From contig BTRK01000005.1 of the NCBI GenBank assembly GCA_036245805.1, positions 29,927,469 to 29,991,468 on the forward strand: a DNA stretch of 64,000 nucleotides, read 5' to 3'. How positions within the stretch are numbered: the stretch's first letter is position 1; the number at the start of each line of letters is the position of its first letter. The DNA is from Pristionchus mayeri. Taxonomy: Eukaryota; Nematoda; Chromadorea; Rhabditida; Neodiplogasteridae. The position numbers were made by a program, and so were the translations under genes. Below are positions 1-12,000 of the stretch, one piece after another. A model generated the notes under the pieces. It saw only the letters and a program-made list of their open reading frames with translations. It made no database searches and had not been told where the DNA came from.

Positions 1-7
1 TTGCAGA

Positions 8-1071
8 ATGACTCTGGCAGTTGGAGTCGCGTCTGCGGGCGCCCTGTGCGCCGTCATGGTGAGCTTGCTCACCTGCGGCGTCATCCTCCACGACATCAAC
101 GACCTCCAGGCTGAGGTCGAGAAGGAGATGTCCGAGTTCAAGGTACCGTCCCTTTCCTTGGCTCCGCCCCTTTTCCTCCTCTAAGCCCCGCCCCTTTCCA
201 GGATACCGCCGAGGGCACCTGGGCTCGCATCCTCGCCATGCACATCAACCCCACTGGATCTTCCGATGCCGCTCCCACTTTCGCCACCCTCCTCGGCAGA
301 AACAAGAGATCCAACTCCCAGTGCAACTGCGGACCCTCCTCCAGAGGATGCCCCGCCGGACCCCCCGGACCCCCTGGTACGCTACCACAGGCTACCACAG
401 AGTACCATAGACTACCACGAGACCAGTACTAATGGAACCATCTTTCAGGCCAGCCCGGACACCGCGGAGAGGACGGAAGACCCGGAGCCCCCGGCAGACC
501 CGGAGCCAAGGGAGTCGCTCTCGCCGTCACCCACAACATCCCCGGCGGTTGCATCAAGTGCCCTCCCGGACCTCCCGGACCCCGTGGACAGCCCGGACAC
601 CAGGGACCCGCTGGACACCCCGGACAGCCCGGTCGCCCCGGACCCGCCGGAAACCCCGGACACGGAGGAGGACACGGAGCCCCCGGAGCCCCCGGACAGA
701 GAGGACACGACGGAAAGCCCGGAGCTCCTGGAGCCCCCGGAACCCCTGGAGTCAACTACATCCCTGGACCCGCTGGACGCCCCGGATCCGCCGGAAGACC
801 CGGAGGACCCGGACCCGCTGGACAGCCCGGAAGCGCCGGACGCCCCGGAAACGACGGACGCCCCGGAGCTCCTGGATCCGACGGACACCCCGGCAGACCC
901 GGATCCGCTGGAGTTCCCGGCGAGTCTGGTTCCGATGGACTCCCTGGATCCGATGCCGCCTACTGCCCCTGCCCTTCTCGCACCGGAGCTGGACCTTCCG
1001 AGCCCGTGCACGGAGGATACCAGCAGGCTCAGGACAACGGAGGATACAGAAAGGTCGCCCGCAGAGCTTAA
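8..1071 (+). CDS. Nematode cuticle collagen
   Basis: Three exons join in frame: 8-142, 202-376 and 449-1071. The N-terminus has a hydrophobic segment (GALCAVMVSLLTCGVIL) followed by a heptad-like stretch. Next comes a basic RNKR site of the subtilisin-cleavage type seen before collagen domains, then CNC...C and a short Gly-X-Y run (GPPGPPG), a CIKC pair, a long Gly-X-Y domain rich in GAPG, GRPG and GNDG triplets, and a Cys-containing tail (YCPCPSR). This is the usual order of nematode cuticle collagens, which are secreted by the hypodermis and cross-linked into the cuticle. About 310 residues fits the family. The ATG lies one base after a TTGCAG acceptor at the very window edge, so it is either a spliced-leader acceptor or the end of an intron with a short upstream exon outside the window. 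GC content is high, and antisense reading frames are shadows of the Gly-X-Y repeat. Confidence 0.93.
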
Positions 1072-1554
1072 GCTGCTCCCATTCTCTATCGATTCAATTA
1101 ATAAATGCATTTTTTCTCAAGTATCTCTTGTTCTCGACATATTCCCATCAAGAGGAAATACTTTTCTGACACACAAAGTATCTCATTTCCCAATCAAAGC
1201 GGTTCCGAAATCGCCCAAACAGTCAATAGGGAGTGGTCGGGGAAGTGTTTTCAAAACGAGTAGCAATCAGTTAGCCACTGAGAGCCAAGGTCAAGTGATT
1301 CGAGCCGAGAAGAACGAAGGAAGCGGCGCGAAAAAGAGAGAGATAGGGTTAGTCAAAGGGGAGATTAGCATCGAAGAGTGCGTTTGACTTTCCGATTTAC
1401 TTCGGTTTCAAACTTTAACAGATTCTGATTCAAGGTATGCATTTCGCAACGTTCTCAGTTCCGCGCATACCAAAGACCTCTATTCACTATTCCACCATTC
1501 AAATGGACCATTGTAACTCGCAAGGAGCGTTTAATACCCTTCTTTTCCACTCAC
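1072..1554. other. Gap between collagen and IQGAP exons
   Basis: No exon with convincing codon phase was found on either strand. The segment holds the collagen 3' flank and, if the IQGAP model is right, part of an IQGAP intron that begins with the donor at 1554. Positions 1230-1400 are purine-rich. Confidence 0.5.
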
Positions 1555-4500
1555 TTTCCATGGTAGAGCTTTGCGTTCTCCTCGAGTGCATTCAGTGCCA
1601 GTACTGGCTGTGAGAGGGCAGCGAGTGAATCGAGGGATGAGCCGTGCTCCGCTGCGATCTTCACCTCCACCAGGGCATTCGCTTCTGAAGGAGAGAAAGT
1701 GATCTTCACATTGGAAAGAAAATTGAACAGCAAAGTTTGAAATTGGATAGGATCGTTCTTGATCTTTACACATGAATGTCAAAAGTTGATCTTTGAACTC
1801 GTTGAGGTCTTGAGTTGGTAGTGTTGAGTTCATAATCTCCCTTCATCCCTCTCACCTTCGACGATGCTCTGGATCTCCTCCCTGCTCAGTTTCTCGCCCT
1901 TCTTCGTCCTCTTTCCGTGCAGGAGTTGGATGTAGAGAGGAAAAGCCTGGAATTAGCAGAAGTTAGAACGCAGCATTATCAATAGCGCCTTATACAGAGA
2001 CGAATGTGGTACATTATTTAAAGTATTTATACAAAAATATAAGAAAAATTCGACCTTCTCCCTGGTCTGCTCTATCTGGAGGGCGTCGAAGACAGTGTAC
2101 AGACTGCTCCTGTCCACTTCCTTCCCAGAGGAGGAGAGCAGCGAGTCCAGATGCAGCTCCGCCCACGTGTCTGCAATGTAGGAAGTAGATCTTCTCCTTC
2201 AGCTCGTAGAGGTTAGAGCATATGCAATCAATGAAATATTAAGCCTATTGGTATTGCAATGATATCAACAAGATCTTTTCGTTCATCTTGTTGAATATTT
2301 TAAAGATATACAATCAATGAAATCTGAAGCTTATTGATATTGAGTAGTAGCTCACTATTGGCGAGTATGACGGAGCTCTGGACGTTGGCCTTGGTCAGTT
2401 CATCCTCGCGCTTCGACAATTCACTCAGGTACTCCTGCAGAGAGCGAAAATCAATTATTGGAAATTTTCTATCGAAGGTTGAATCAGAAGTAAATGCGTT
2501 ACCTCTCCCAGATTCGACTCGACGTAGTGAATTCCCGCATCGGGACACTGCAGGGCGGAGAGGAGGGCGGGCGCATCCTGGAAAAGTTAACTTGATTCTT
2601 AGATCACTATTTTGAAAGTGATTAAGCAGGCATTTAGCAGAAGGGGCGAAAGTGGTTGAACAAACCTTATTGGAGATGGCGGTGGCAATGGCCCGCAGTG
2701 CCTGCATCAGGGAGGCCTCGTCCGAACTGAGACGCTTGTCTGAAAGAAATGGTCATTATTTTATTGCAATGAGTGAGTTCCGAACGAATCAATGTGAGCA
2801 TATAGTTCCAACATGGATAAATATGCAGAAACATAGTTAAAATTATGTATTTTTCATATCCCAAGGAGGATGACAAAAAGCAACAGTAGACGAACCCGAC
2901 AGAATGCCTCCGACGTCGCCGAACTCGGGCACCTTCGAGTCCTTGAGGTGCTCACGCATGCGCGCCATCTCGTCGCCTGGAATCACAAATATTACAATTG
3001 TTTTCATTTTTGTGAATACAATTTGTGATAATCTGATATTGACTTGTAACAATGGAAACGATAGTCATATGACAAGTAGCGGCAGTTCTTACTCGAGAAC
3101 ACAGCCATTCCTGCCTGGTTGCGGATGGGCGGCGCCTTGCGCATTCTGTAATTTACATATTCGAATAATTATGAATTAATTATTGGATAATTAGTAAATA
3201 AAAGGTACCTGTATAGGTGGAAGGCGAGTGCGTAGAGGCAGAGGATGGTCTTCATGTTTCGTCCCTCGTAGACATCGACCGTCTCGGGAATGAAGATCTG
3301 CAGAGATCAGATATCACATCTACATTTTCATATTTTGTGAAAATAACGGTCATTTATTGAGCCTCTCGCATAATCACTTAGAAAATTCAAGTAACCAAAG
3401 ATCAATTCTTTCTCATTATTAATCCCTTTCATCTTCAGGAACCAAAATTGACATCTGATATGTGCAACCACTAATATTTGGAGAAAGAATGATACATATT
3501 CATCAGACAGAGATCAGAGATCACCCCTCCCACCTCTGGCAATCGTACGCTCTCCATGGCTCGTCTCCACAGCATGATGTTGTCCGTGTGCTTATACTCG
3601 AGGTGTCTCTCACGGTAGCGAGTCTCAATTGATTCGTTGAAGTAAACCACTATAAATTCCAATCGAGGCGAGTACTGGCATATCCAACGCCACATTTTCT
3701 TTTATTTTTTATATTTTAAAAATATAATCACCTGATCCTTGTCGTGTATCTTGCCCCAGGGCACGGTCTCGGGCGCGAACGAGTGGCCTGGAAATATTGA
3801 GTTAATTAATTCGTTGATTTTTGTATCAATCAGCCACAGCGATACCATCCAGCACTAAAATGTTTGTGGAATTGAACTGTTGCAGTTTTTTGCAGTTTCG
3901 TGATTTCGAAAAAGTGAAACATTTCGCGAGTCCTTGGAATTCGAATCAAAAACTATTCATTAATTTACGTAAACTCAATGAGTACTGTGTCTATCGTACC
4001 CTTCCTCTTCTCTGATTACCGTACCCAATCGTGCCAGGAGCACTCCATTGGCGAGTATCGTCTCTAGTTCGGTCACGGGCGGGATCAGATCCGAGTCCTC
4101 CGCCTCCTTCAGGCACTCACGAAGCCAACTGAAGAGAGTGATCGTTGATTTACTGCGTTCTTCTAATGATTTTAAGAGACTGTCCACCAGAGAACGTAAT
4201 AACTGTGCGGGGTCCAAGGATGGCCAAAAATTCGATAAATCCCAAACTTTTTTTCTGAAGTGTGGATGCCGAGTGCTGATTGACGGCGACAATGACTAAG
4301 TCTAGGGGTCGATTTTGAAAAAGTTACAGGCACCACCTCTTTTTGGGGTCGAAAATTTTGATATCTCTGAATTATGCTAAATATAGATTTTCTGGTGTAT
4401 TTTTAATCGCAGAAACCGAATTTCGATATCCGAGTGTGAGAAAATTCGAACTAAAAAAGTTTAGCCCGAAAAACCACTTTTTCGTCAAAATAATCGAGTA

Positions 4501-6023
4501 TATCGATCTAAAAATGTCCGAGGTGCACATTCTCGATACGATTTTTGGAAAATACGTTAAAAGTTATGCATAGTGTGAAATTTCCGGAATTTAAAAAATG
4601 ATGACTTTTGAGATAGTGCGATCCAAACTATGAAAAAGTCGTCAAATTGGTGAACATGGGTTCGCATTGCCCCGAAAATTTTCGTCCCCTATAGCTCTAC
4701 TGGTTTAAAAACAGTTCGTCATGTCTTATACAATCATTTCAATCATATTTCTACCCCGAAAAAGCGAGAAATTCAAAAATCTGAAATTTCATTTTTTCAG
4801 CCTCTGTTCCTGGGTCAAAAAAAATCATTTTTTTAAATTGTAAATAACAGAGCTTTTCCGACATTTTTCCATACGTAGAAACCGAATTTTCATGTTAGAG
4901 CTCATGAAAAGCACGTTTGACATCATTTTGTCCAAGATCAATTTTTAACTTTTTTTAAATTTTTGAATTTTTGACTTTTTAAAAATGAATGTTCTATATG
5001 ACTTTAACACCTAAAAGTTCACTGAAATGATTGTATAAGACATGACGAACTGTTTTTAAACCAGTAGAGCTATAGGGGACAAAAATTTTCGGGGCCATGC
5101 GAACCCATGTTCAGCAATTTGACGACTTTTTCATAGTTTGGATCGCAATATCTCAAAATTCATCATTTTTAAAATTCCGAAAATTTCACACTAGGCATAA
5201 CTTTTAACGTAGATTCCAAAAATCGTATCGAGAATGTGCACCTCGGACATTTTTAGATCGATATACTCGATTATTTTGACGAAAAAGTGGTTTTTCTGGC
5301 AAAACTTTTTTAGTTCGCATTTTCTCACACTCGAATATCGAAATTCGGTTTCTACGATTAAAAATATACAAAAAAAACTATTTTTAGCATAATTCTGAGA
5401 TATCAAAATTGTCGACCCCAAAAGAAGGGGGTGCCTGTAACTTTTTCAAAATCGACCCCTAGACTTAGTCATTGTGGCCGTAAATCAGCATTCGGCACCC
5501 ACACTTCAGAAAAAAAGTTTGGGATTTATCGAATTTTTGGCCATCCGTGGACCTGTTACGTTCTCTGGTGGACGGTCTCTTAAGGGGATCTTTAGGCAAA
5601 TTAGAGGAATATTAAATATTTAAGATTCATAAATTTCATCACTCACTTCCTCACTTCGAGCAGTCTGCAAAGGTAGTCGTACGCTCGCCGATTAAGTCGA
5701 CGCTCGTCGATATCTGCAGAGAATGATCATTGTTCTTTGATCTTTATACTCTCTCATTCCCCCGCTCTCGTTACTTCAGAAGAAAAAGCCTCTACTAATA
5801 TGTGAAAGAAGATAAGGAAGGTTCGACATAGTTTCGCCTAATCAGTGACCTTGCTTGATCAAATTCATGCCCTAAATACATGTTTAGAGCGACTAACTAT
5901 CGAATGATCTCTGAACTCTGATCTCTCATGCCTGATTTCCCTCTCACCTTCGCCGTTCTGTGTCTCTTCCGATCCATCGCGTGAGACGTTGTCAGCCTCC
6001 TCCCAGGAGACCACTTTTGTCAT
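1555..6023 (-). CDS. pes-7: IQGAP-like scaffold protein, N-terminal part
   Basis: Fourteen exons join with matching codon phase: 6023-5948, 5713-5647, 4128-4025, 3787-3732, 3623-3534, 3297-3209, 3145-3093, 2976-2896, 2739-2666, 2577-2503, 2434-2356, 2170-2055, 1946-1856 and 1684-1555, about 394 residues. The first half is a calponin-homology domain of IQGAP type: WLRECL, PPVTELETILANGV, HTDNIMLWRRAM, IFIPETVDVYEGRN, then FGDVGGILS. Several alpha-helical IQGAP-type repeats follow. IQGAPs bind actin through the CH domain and Rho-family GTPases through C-terminal domains not present here. The ATG is one base after TTTTCTGCAG, a likely spliced-leader acceptor. The last exon ends at a good donor (GTGAGT), so IQ, GAP-related and C-terminal exons are missing, and the opposite-strand collagen lies where they should start. 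Either the collagen is nested in a large intron or the gene is broken. The symbol refers to the C. elegans IQGAP gene; orthology is inferred. Confidence 0.85.
4176..5579. mobile_element. Palindromic non-autonomous transposon, TTAA flanked
   Basis: Two inverted arms of about 0.56 kb (4176-4745 and 5018-5579) flank a loop of about 0.27 kb. Termini read GAGACTGTCCACCAGAGAAC and its near-exact complement, each bordered by TTAA (4172-4175 and 5580-5583), the target duplication of piggyBac-type transposons. No transposase frame is visible; matching 76-residue open frames in the arms are mirror images of each other. It sits in the intron between IQGAP exons 2 and 3. A one-armed relative lies at 24595-25030. 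Confidence 0.85.
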
Positions 6024-9000
6024 TCTGCAGAAAATTACGGTTAAACTAGGCTAAAACAGTATCTAAATGGCCAAAAAGCGAGCAAAAATAGGCGAAAAAA
6101 ACAGAAAAAAACAGACGGAAATAGAGCGAGGAACCGATCTGAGCGCGCGAACGAGTGGGAAATGATTGGAGGAATGAACGTGTTTTCGAAATGACGACGT
6201 GAGGAAATTTGCAAATGAACTTAGAATTGAGAGTGGAAAAGGAGAGCGTCTCTCTCCCCCTCTCACCATTCGTCTTCGAGGCTAATTCCCTCCCTCCTGC
6301 CTCGCTGGCTACTCTATCTTACTCAGTAGCCGTCCCCTCCCTCTTCCCCTATTCTCATCCACTTCCATGCTTCTAGAGGACGAGAGGGGAAGTGACTCCC
6401 TCGATTCCGACACACTCTATTAGTGAAATAAAAAACTACGGACAAATGGTGTATGCCGGTGTGAGAGCCGTGCAAAGAGGTTCCGTGTTTTATCTCCGGC
6501 TCTCATCGCTCCGCCTCTTTCACGTACGCGCGCGTTTATATTTTCCCGCTCCTGACTCAACTAGTGGTGCTGTTTTCTGTATATGGAAGCGTTTATCAAG
6601 CGTCGGAGTGTTTATCAAGCGTCCCTGATAAAAAAAATATGAAATGCGCAGCAAAAACGGCGAAGACAAGGCTTTACAGTAATCAACTCTACTAATTTAA
6701 ATTGGGGTGTAATGGGAGTGCATCATTTCGTTCTGCAGTTTCCACGTTTGGGCATTTTTTTGCTCCGCGTGGTGTGTGACAAAATTTTTTATTTCTATGA
6801 TAACTGATCAGAGAAGCGAAAGAGCGTCGGAAATGGAGGGAGCACACTCACAGCCATGGCCAGGAAGGGGCCATTCACAACAAACAAGCACCCGATGGAT
6901 CAAAATAGAGTAGAGAAGAGCGAGAGAAGAGTAAAAAGAGAGGGAAGAAGAAGCAACGAAAAGCAGGACTCAGAGGTAGGTAATAGATACTCTCTCCATT
7001 CCCCATGCTATCTCGCTTTACATACCTGGGATAGGTTACAGCAATTTGCCCGAGCGAGACAATGGAGACAAAGTGGACGACAACAACGGTGAAATGCAAG
7101 AGCGAAGCAATAGTAAAGAAGGAAGACTGAGCTATTATATTCCCTTCCGAGAATTATTCGAAGAGTTTGCGCGATGAGTGCCACGAAATTCGTTTCTTTC
7201 GAATGATCAGGGACTTTCCAATGGTTGTCGTATCAAAAACGCACCAATAGTTAATCGTAACAAGAGCAGGCTAGTAGGAAATGCCTGAACTTTCCCTTCT
7301 AGTGCTCTCTGTCGCTCCTCTTCTCGACTACAAAACAAGACTGTATGTCAGTCTTCGTGCCTACGAGAACTCCATTCCTTCCTTGTTTACGCCTCTCCTG
7401 ACCATCGAGTGGCCGCAGGAACGAGGGCTTCTCAAGGAGAAAGCTGGCTCAACAATACCTAGAAGGTGAGAGAAAGCGAGAGATCAGGCGGAATGGAGAG
7501 AATTAGAGAGGGACTTCTCGCCACCGAATGGAACGAGCTGCGCTTATTGCCAAACACGAAAATAGCTGAGGAGAGAAGGAGTCTCCGTCAGGGGTTTCCC
7601 CCGGCAACTCACAGAGCGTCTCGGGAGGATAAAGCGACAAACATTCCTGATGATGGATAACTGTTTCAGTTTTACACAAGGAAAACGGACAGATACTTCA
7701 AGTTGAAATCTTAAAAGATAGCGGAAATCGTGCAGATCAACCGTCAGTCTCAATGAGTTCCTCTAAGAGTACTCTTAGAATCAGGAGAACGCACTGGGAA
7801 GCCAGTGGCAAACAGCTAGTAAAGTCAGTGTGCCAACGAACATCGAGAGCAGAGGAGATGTACAGTAATGCCAGCTAATCCCCAGCTTCCCTCCCAATCA
7901 CACTCTCTCCAGTACCCACACTCTCTCGCTCACTCTCACCGACTAGAAAGCGGAAGGAATGGGGAGAGTCCTCTTCCCCCCCCCCCTCTTGCTTCCAGAA
8001 AAACGACAGGAGCGAAAGAAACAGTAAAGGACGACGATAGACGAAGGAATTGGAGGAAAGAGAGAGAGGGAAATGCAGATAAGTGTAAGGGGAGATCGCA
8101 ATTTCAGCCACAGGAGATCGGCACGACAGATAGTACAGCTGAGAATGCGAATGCGTTCATTTTTTCGACGCAACTCTCAAATTTTGCGCGTGATTCGAAT
8201 CGATTGAATTTTTCAATCAAGATTTCATTGAGTGTCATCGAAAGGCGGCTCCATTCCACGCAAACGTACGCTATCAAAGGGCAAGGGCACGAAAAGCGCT
8301 CGTTAGCAGAGGAAAAAAAAGTCCCTAAAACGTGGGAGAGCCAGGCAAAATGTGGTTCGAGTCAGCGCAAAGTGTAAACGTACTAGTCAACCTCAAGCGG
8401 CGTTCACACTCCCGAAGGAAACATTGTAGCAGCCAGAGAAAAAGGCTGAGGTCAGCATGTTTTCGGCCTTCTGCCAATCAAGATTAGAGATGACTAGGCA
8501 CTCTCTTCATATGGAATGCTCCCTTGATGGAGCGACCGAAGAAGACCCAGGGCTTCAAGTCGAATACGAATTGTAGTGGGAATCGGGCGAGCGAAGAGGA
8601 AGATCGATAATATTTGAAGATCATAAAGGTCGCGAGTGCGAGATTCGAACGAAAGATTCAGTGGTGAATCAGCGTCGCGGAGGATGGACGAGACGTCGCC
8701 GCTCTCTCACTTTACCCTACACTCTCTCGTAGTCAGAGAGGGCGATAGATCATGCGATATGGAGAGAGAGCAGAGACAAGGTCGTTGCAGCTGAGTCACC
8801 ACTATGATAAAGTGATGGGAAGAAGAGGAAGGGAGGACAGTGGGAAAATCGGAGGAAATGGACTCAAAGTCCGTTCTGATTATAGTCGTGCATTAGGATC
8901 AAGCAGAGTGCACGGTACGGAAAATGAGAGAAATACTGCGGGTTTGACAGGTTTCGGGGCCAAATAAGCAATGAAAACACGAAGGAGGAAAAGCGAGAGG

Positions 9001-12000
9001 CTTCGGAGGAAGAGGGACTGATAAGCATTCTAGGGAGAGGTTTCACGGCTGAGTGGGGAGAAGAAGGAGAGGAGAAAGTTCGGCTGGGATGAAGAGTGAT
9101 AGTGGGAGGAGAAATAAGGGTTTGAGCTATCATGACTTGATCACGAACACTGCAACTTACCTACTCAAACCTCTTCGATGAGAGAAACGAAAATGGTTGC
9201 CGAAAGGAAGCATGAAATTGGGTTGAAAGGTGCACGCTCATGAGGAATCTGAGAAATGAAGAGAGAGGAATGGACAGGAGGCGCATCATCAGGCAACTAA
9301 AGGTGGGTGAGCAATGTTTTGTTCCTCCTCTCGCCTCATCTCAACAATGATTGCACAGGGAGGAACTCTCTTCGTTTCCCACACTCTCTCGCTCTCTCTG
9401 AAGGGAAAGAGAGGAAGTGAAATGGAGAGTGAAGCGGAGATTCCTCAGGGAGAGGAAGGAGCAGTGATTCAACGATGGAGGACAAAGGAAGTTTAGAGAA
9501 ACTTTTCCCTTTCCTCCCACACGCAAAAGGCGAGTCAAACGACCCGGAAAGTGGTGATTCTGCTGAATTTAGCGTGGATTGGAACAATAACAGGTGCGGG
9601 TTCTGGCAGGTTTCGATGAGCATTGAAAAGAACTTCTCATTGGTCAGAAAATGAGGCATAAGAATGATTGCGCAATGCTTCACAAGCAGCATATCCTTTG
9701 GAGGATTGGCAGTCATATGCTAGTGCATTGTGTGAAGGGAACAAAATACGAATCCACGTGCGAGAAGTCGACAGAAGGTCAGGAGATGAGGGAGAAAAAG
9801 CGGAGAGAAACAAGCCCATTAGCTCTAATTCGCGCGTTGAATCAGATTTGGAACGGAGTTTGCGCAAGGGGTGAATGGGAGGGTCAAAGGAGAAGAAGCT
9901 GAGTGATTCCGAAGTGAAAGGAGAGCTCTTCTAGTAGAGGCAGAGTGGAGGAGGGAGAGCTCCAGAAGGAGAGAGAGAGGTGGGGTAGAGAGAGGGGAAA
10001 GCACCTCGAAATGGAGGCAAAGAAGCGGGGAAGCGACGCCGTCGAGAACAGTTCAGCTTTTCGGTCAACAAAAAAAGGAGAGAGAGGGAGAGGGAGGGAG
10101 GGAGGGAAAAAGCACGATTGGAGGTGATGGGGTGGAGTGAAATTTGAGAAATCTCCAGCGCGATTGGAATCTTGCTTTTGCTATCTTTTTTGTAACGTGA
10201 TCTTCGATCCGCTAATTGCAGAAAAAAAGGCAGAAATAGTGCGAAAAATCACGAGTTCGACTGGTAATCAGCGTGAAATGTGAGCCAATTCAAACGTGAT
10301 CGGGAGTGGAAGTGAAAGGGCGGGGGAAAACATGTTTATGAGTCAATAGCCGATAAGTGATCATGAAAAGAGAAGGAAAAGGAGCGGAAAAGAGAGCGAA
10401 ACATGGATGCAAATAGAGAGTGCTGATAGCATTTCAAAAAGAGGAAAGGCCTCTTCATTTCGCGTGATCTCTCGCCCTGAAGGAGAGAGTAGACCCAGAT
10501 GGAAGTGATCTGGGGAAAGGAGGCAAAGGTCGCAAAAAGTGCGAGACAGCTGATGGAAAGAGGGTGGAGAGGGAGGAATGGGCGCTTTCAGAGCCCTTGT
10601 GCGTCGGAATGTGCGGTGTTTCACTGTTGCACTGGCCACTGCAATCCAGACATATTTTTTGCTGTTTTACAACGGTTCTTGTGGTTTTGGGACATTTCTT
10701 CTGCTGCAAAAAAGTAACATATGCGATCGCGAACAATTGTGGTCTCGTTTTTTTTTCAATACGCGAAGACATTGCGTGAATAGGAGGAAGGCCAATCGGA
10801 ACGCCAGTGTGTAGTATCATCTCCCCGCTGAACCTGATTGATGACCAGGAGAAGAAGAGGGGAAGATGGACTGGAAGGTGAACACTCTCTTCAGTCCACA
10901 CACAATTTCTCCCTGTCTCATCGGCGAGAGATTTGGAGGAAGGGAGAGACGGGAGAAGGGCGATTACTCATTGAGCGAGTGATGGAGCCCGGATAATTAT
11001 TCACGATCATGAGGTGGAGATGGGGGACATTAGCCACTCGATTGTAGCAGAGAGAGAGAACGATGAGACCAATGATCGAGGACTTTCTCTGTTTCGGATT
11101 CTTAGCACGAGAAGGGGCAAAAAAACAGATACTCACACGTTCCGTAGACGGGATTGGACGGAGAGTTGTGAGATTCGAAATGAGGACGGAATCATTTCAA
11201 TCGATCTTGCGGTGCCTCTAATACTGTGCAGGCCAGGCTCAACTAGGATAACAAGTGACCAAGTACCTTGAGGCTTTTCTACCCAACCTCTGTTTTCTCT
11301 GAAGTCAGAGAGGCGAGAGAGCATGCAAAATCGAGGGAGTCTTAAGGATTTCAACCCCGGGCTACCGACTGTGATGCAAATGCGCCGTGAAAGTGGGCAG
11401 GGGGGCAGCTCAATGGACAGCAGACCCCATAAAAGTCGGCCTCTGTCGGATTGCGGGAGGAGAGGAGAATGAATACAGGAAAGGAAGGGAAGAGACGCCA
11501 TCAATTCAGCCCATTGAACAGAGTGACAGGGGATGAACACTGTGTTGCATTGGGAACTAGGCGAATGAAGAATGAGACATTGTGCACTCCTGAAGGGATC
11601 AAGACCAGAGTTCGGAAAGGTTAGATTACGAGAGAATCTAGAGCACAACTAGAGTAGCATTGAGAAAATGAAGTTTCGCGCTTGAGCGATTCAGTCTTAG
11701 TTGAAAATGATATTTCCAGAATTTTGGACCCGGATTGTGGAATGCTAACGCTGGTAGAAGTAAAAGTAATAATAGGCTCGAATCCTGATGGAAAAATAGG
11801 CAGTCAATAAATAGCTCCAGCGCATCACTGAAGATTATGGAAATGAGGAAAAAAAGTAAGCCAGTGAATCTTTGACGCAGAGGAAAGTGAAGTCGAGAAG
11901 GGAGATTGAGGGAAGAATACGAGAGAACATCATGCATATATACTCAGGCAACGAAATGAGGCCGAGTTGGCAACAAGGGAAGAACTTATTTCGATTAACA

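Noticed and set aside
266..1387. 373-codon plus-strand frame rich in Pro and Asp, and minus-strand Ser/Gly frame at 445-1110
   Set aside because: Both are shadows of the collagen Gly-X-Y repeat, which has the right exon structure, Cys pattern and stop.
7868..8377. 169-codon plus-strand frame
   Set aside because: No domain, no splice context, and it lies in GA-rich sequence where long frames arise easily.
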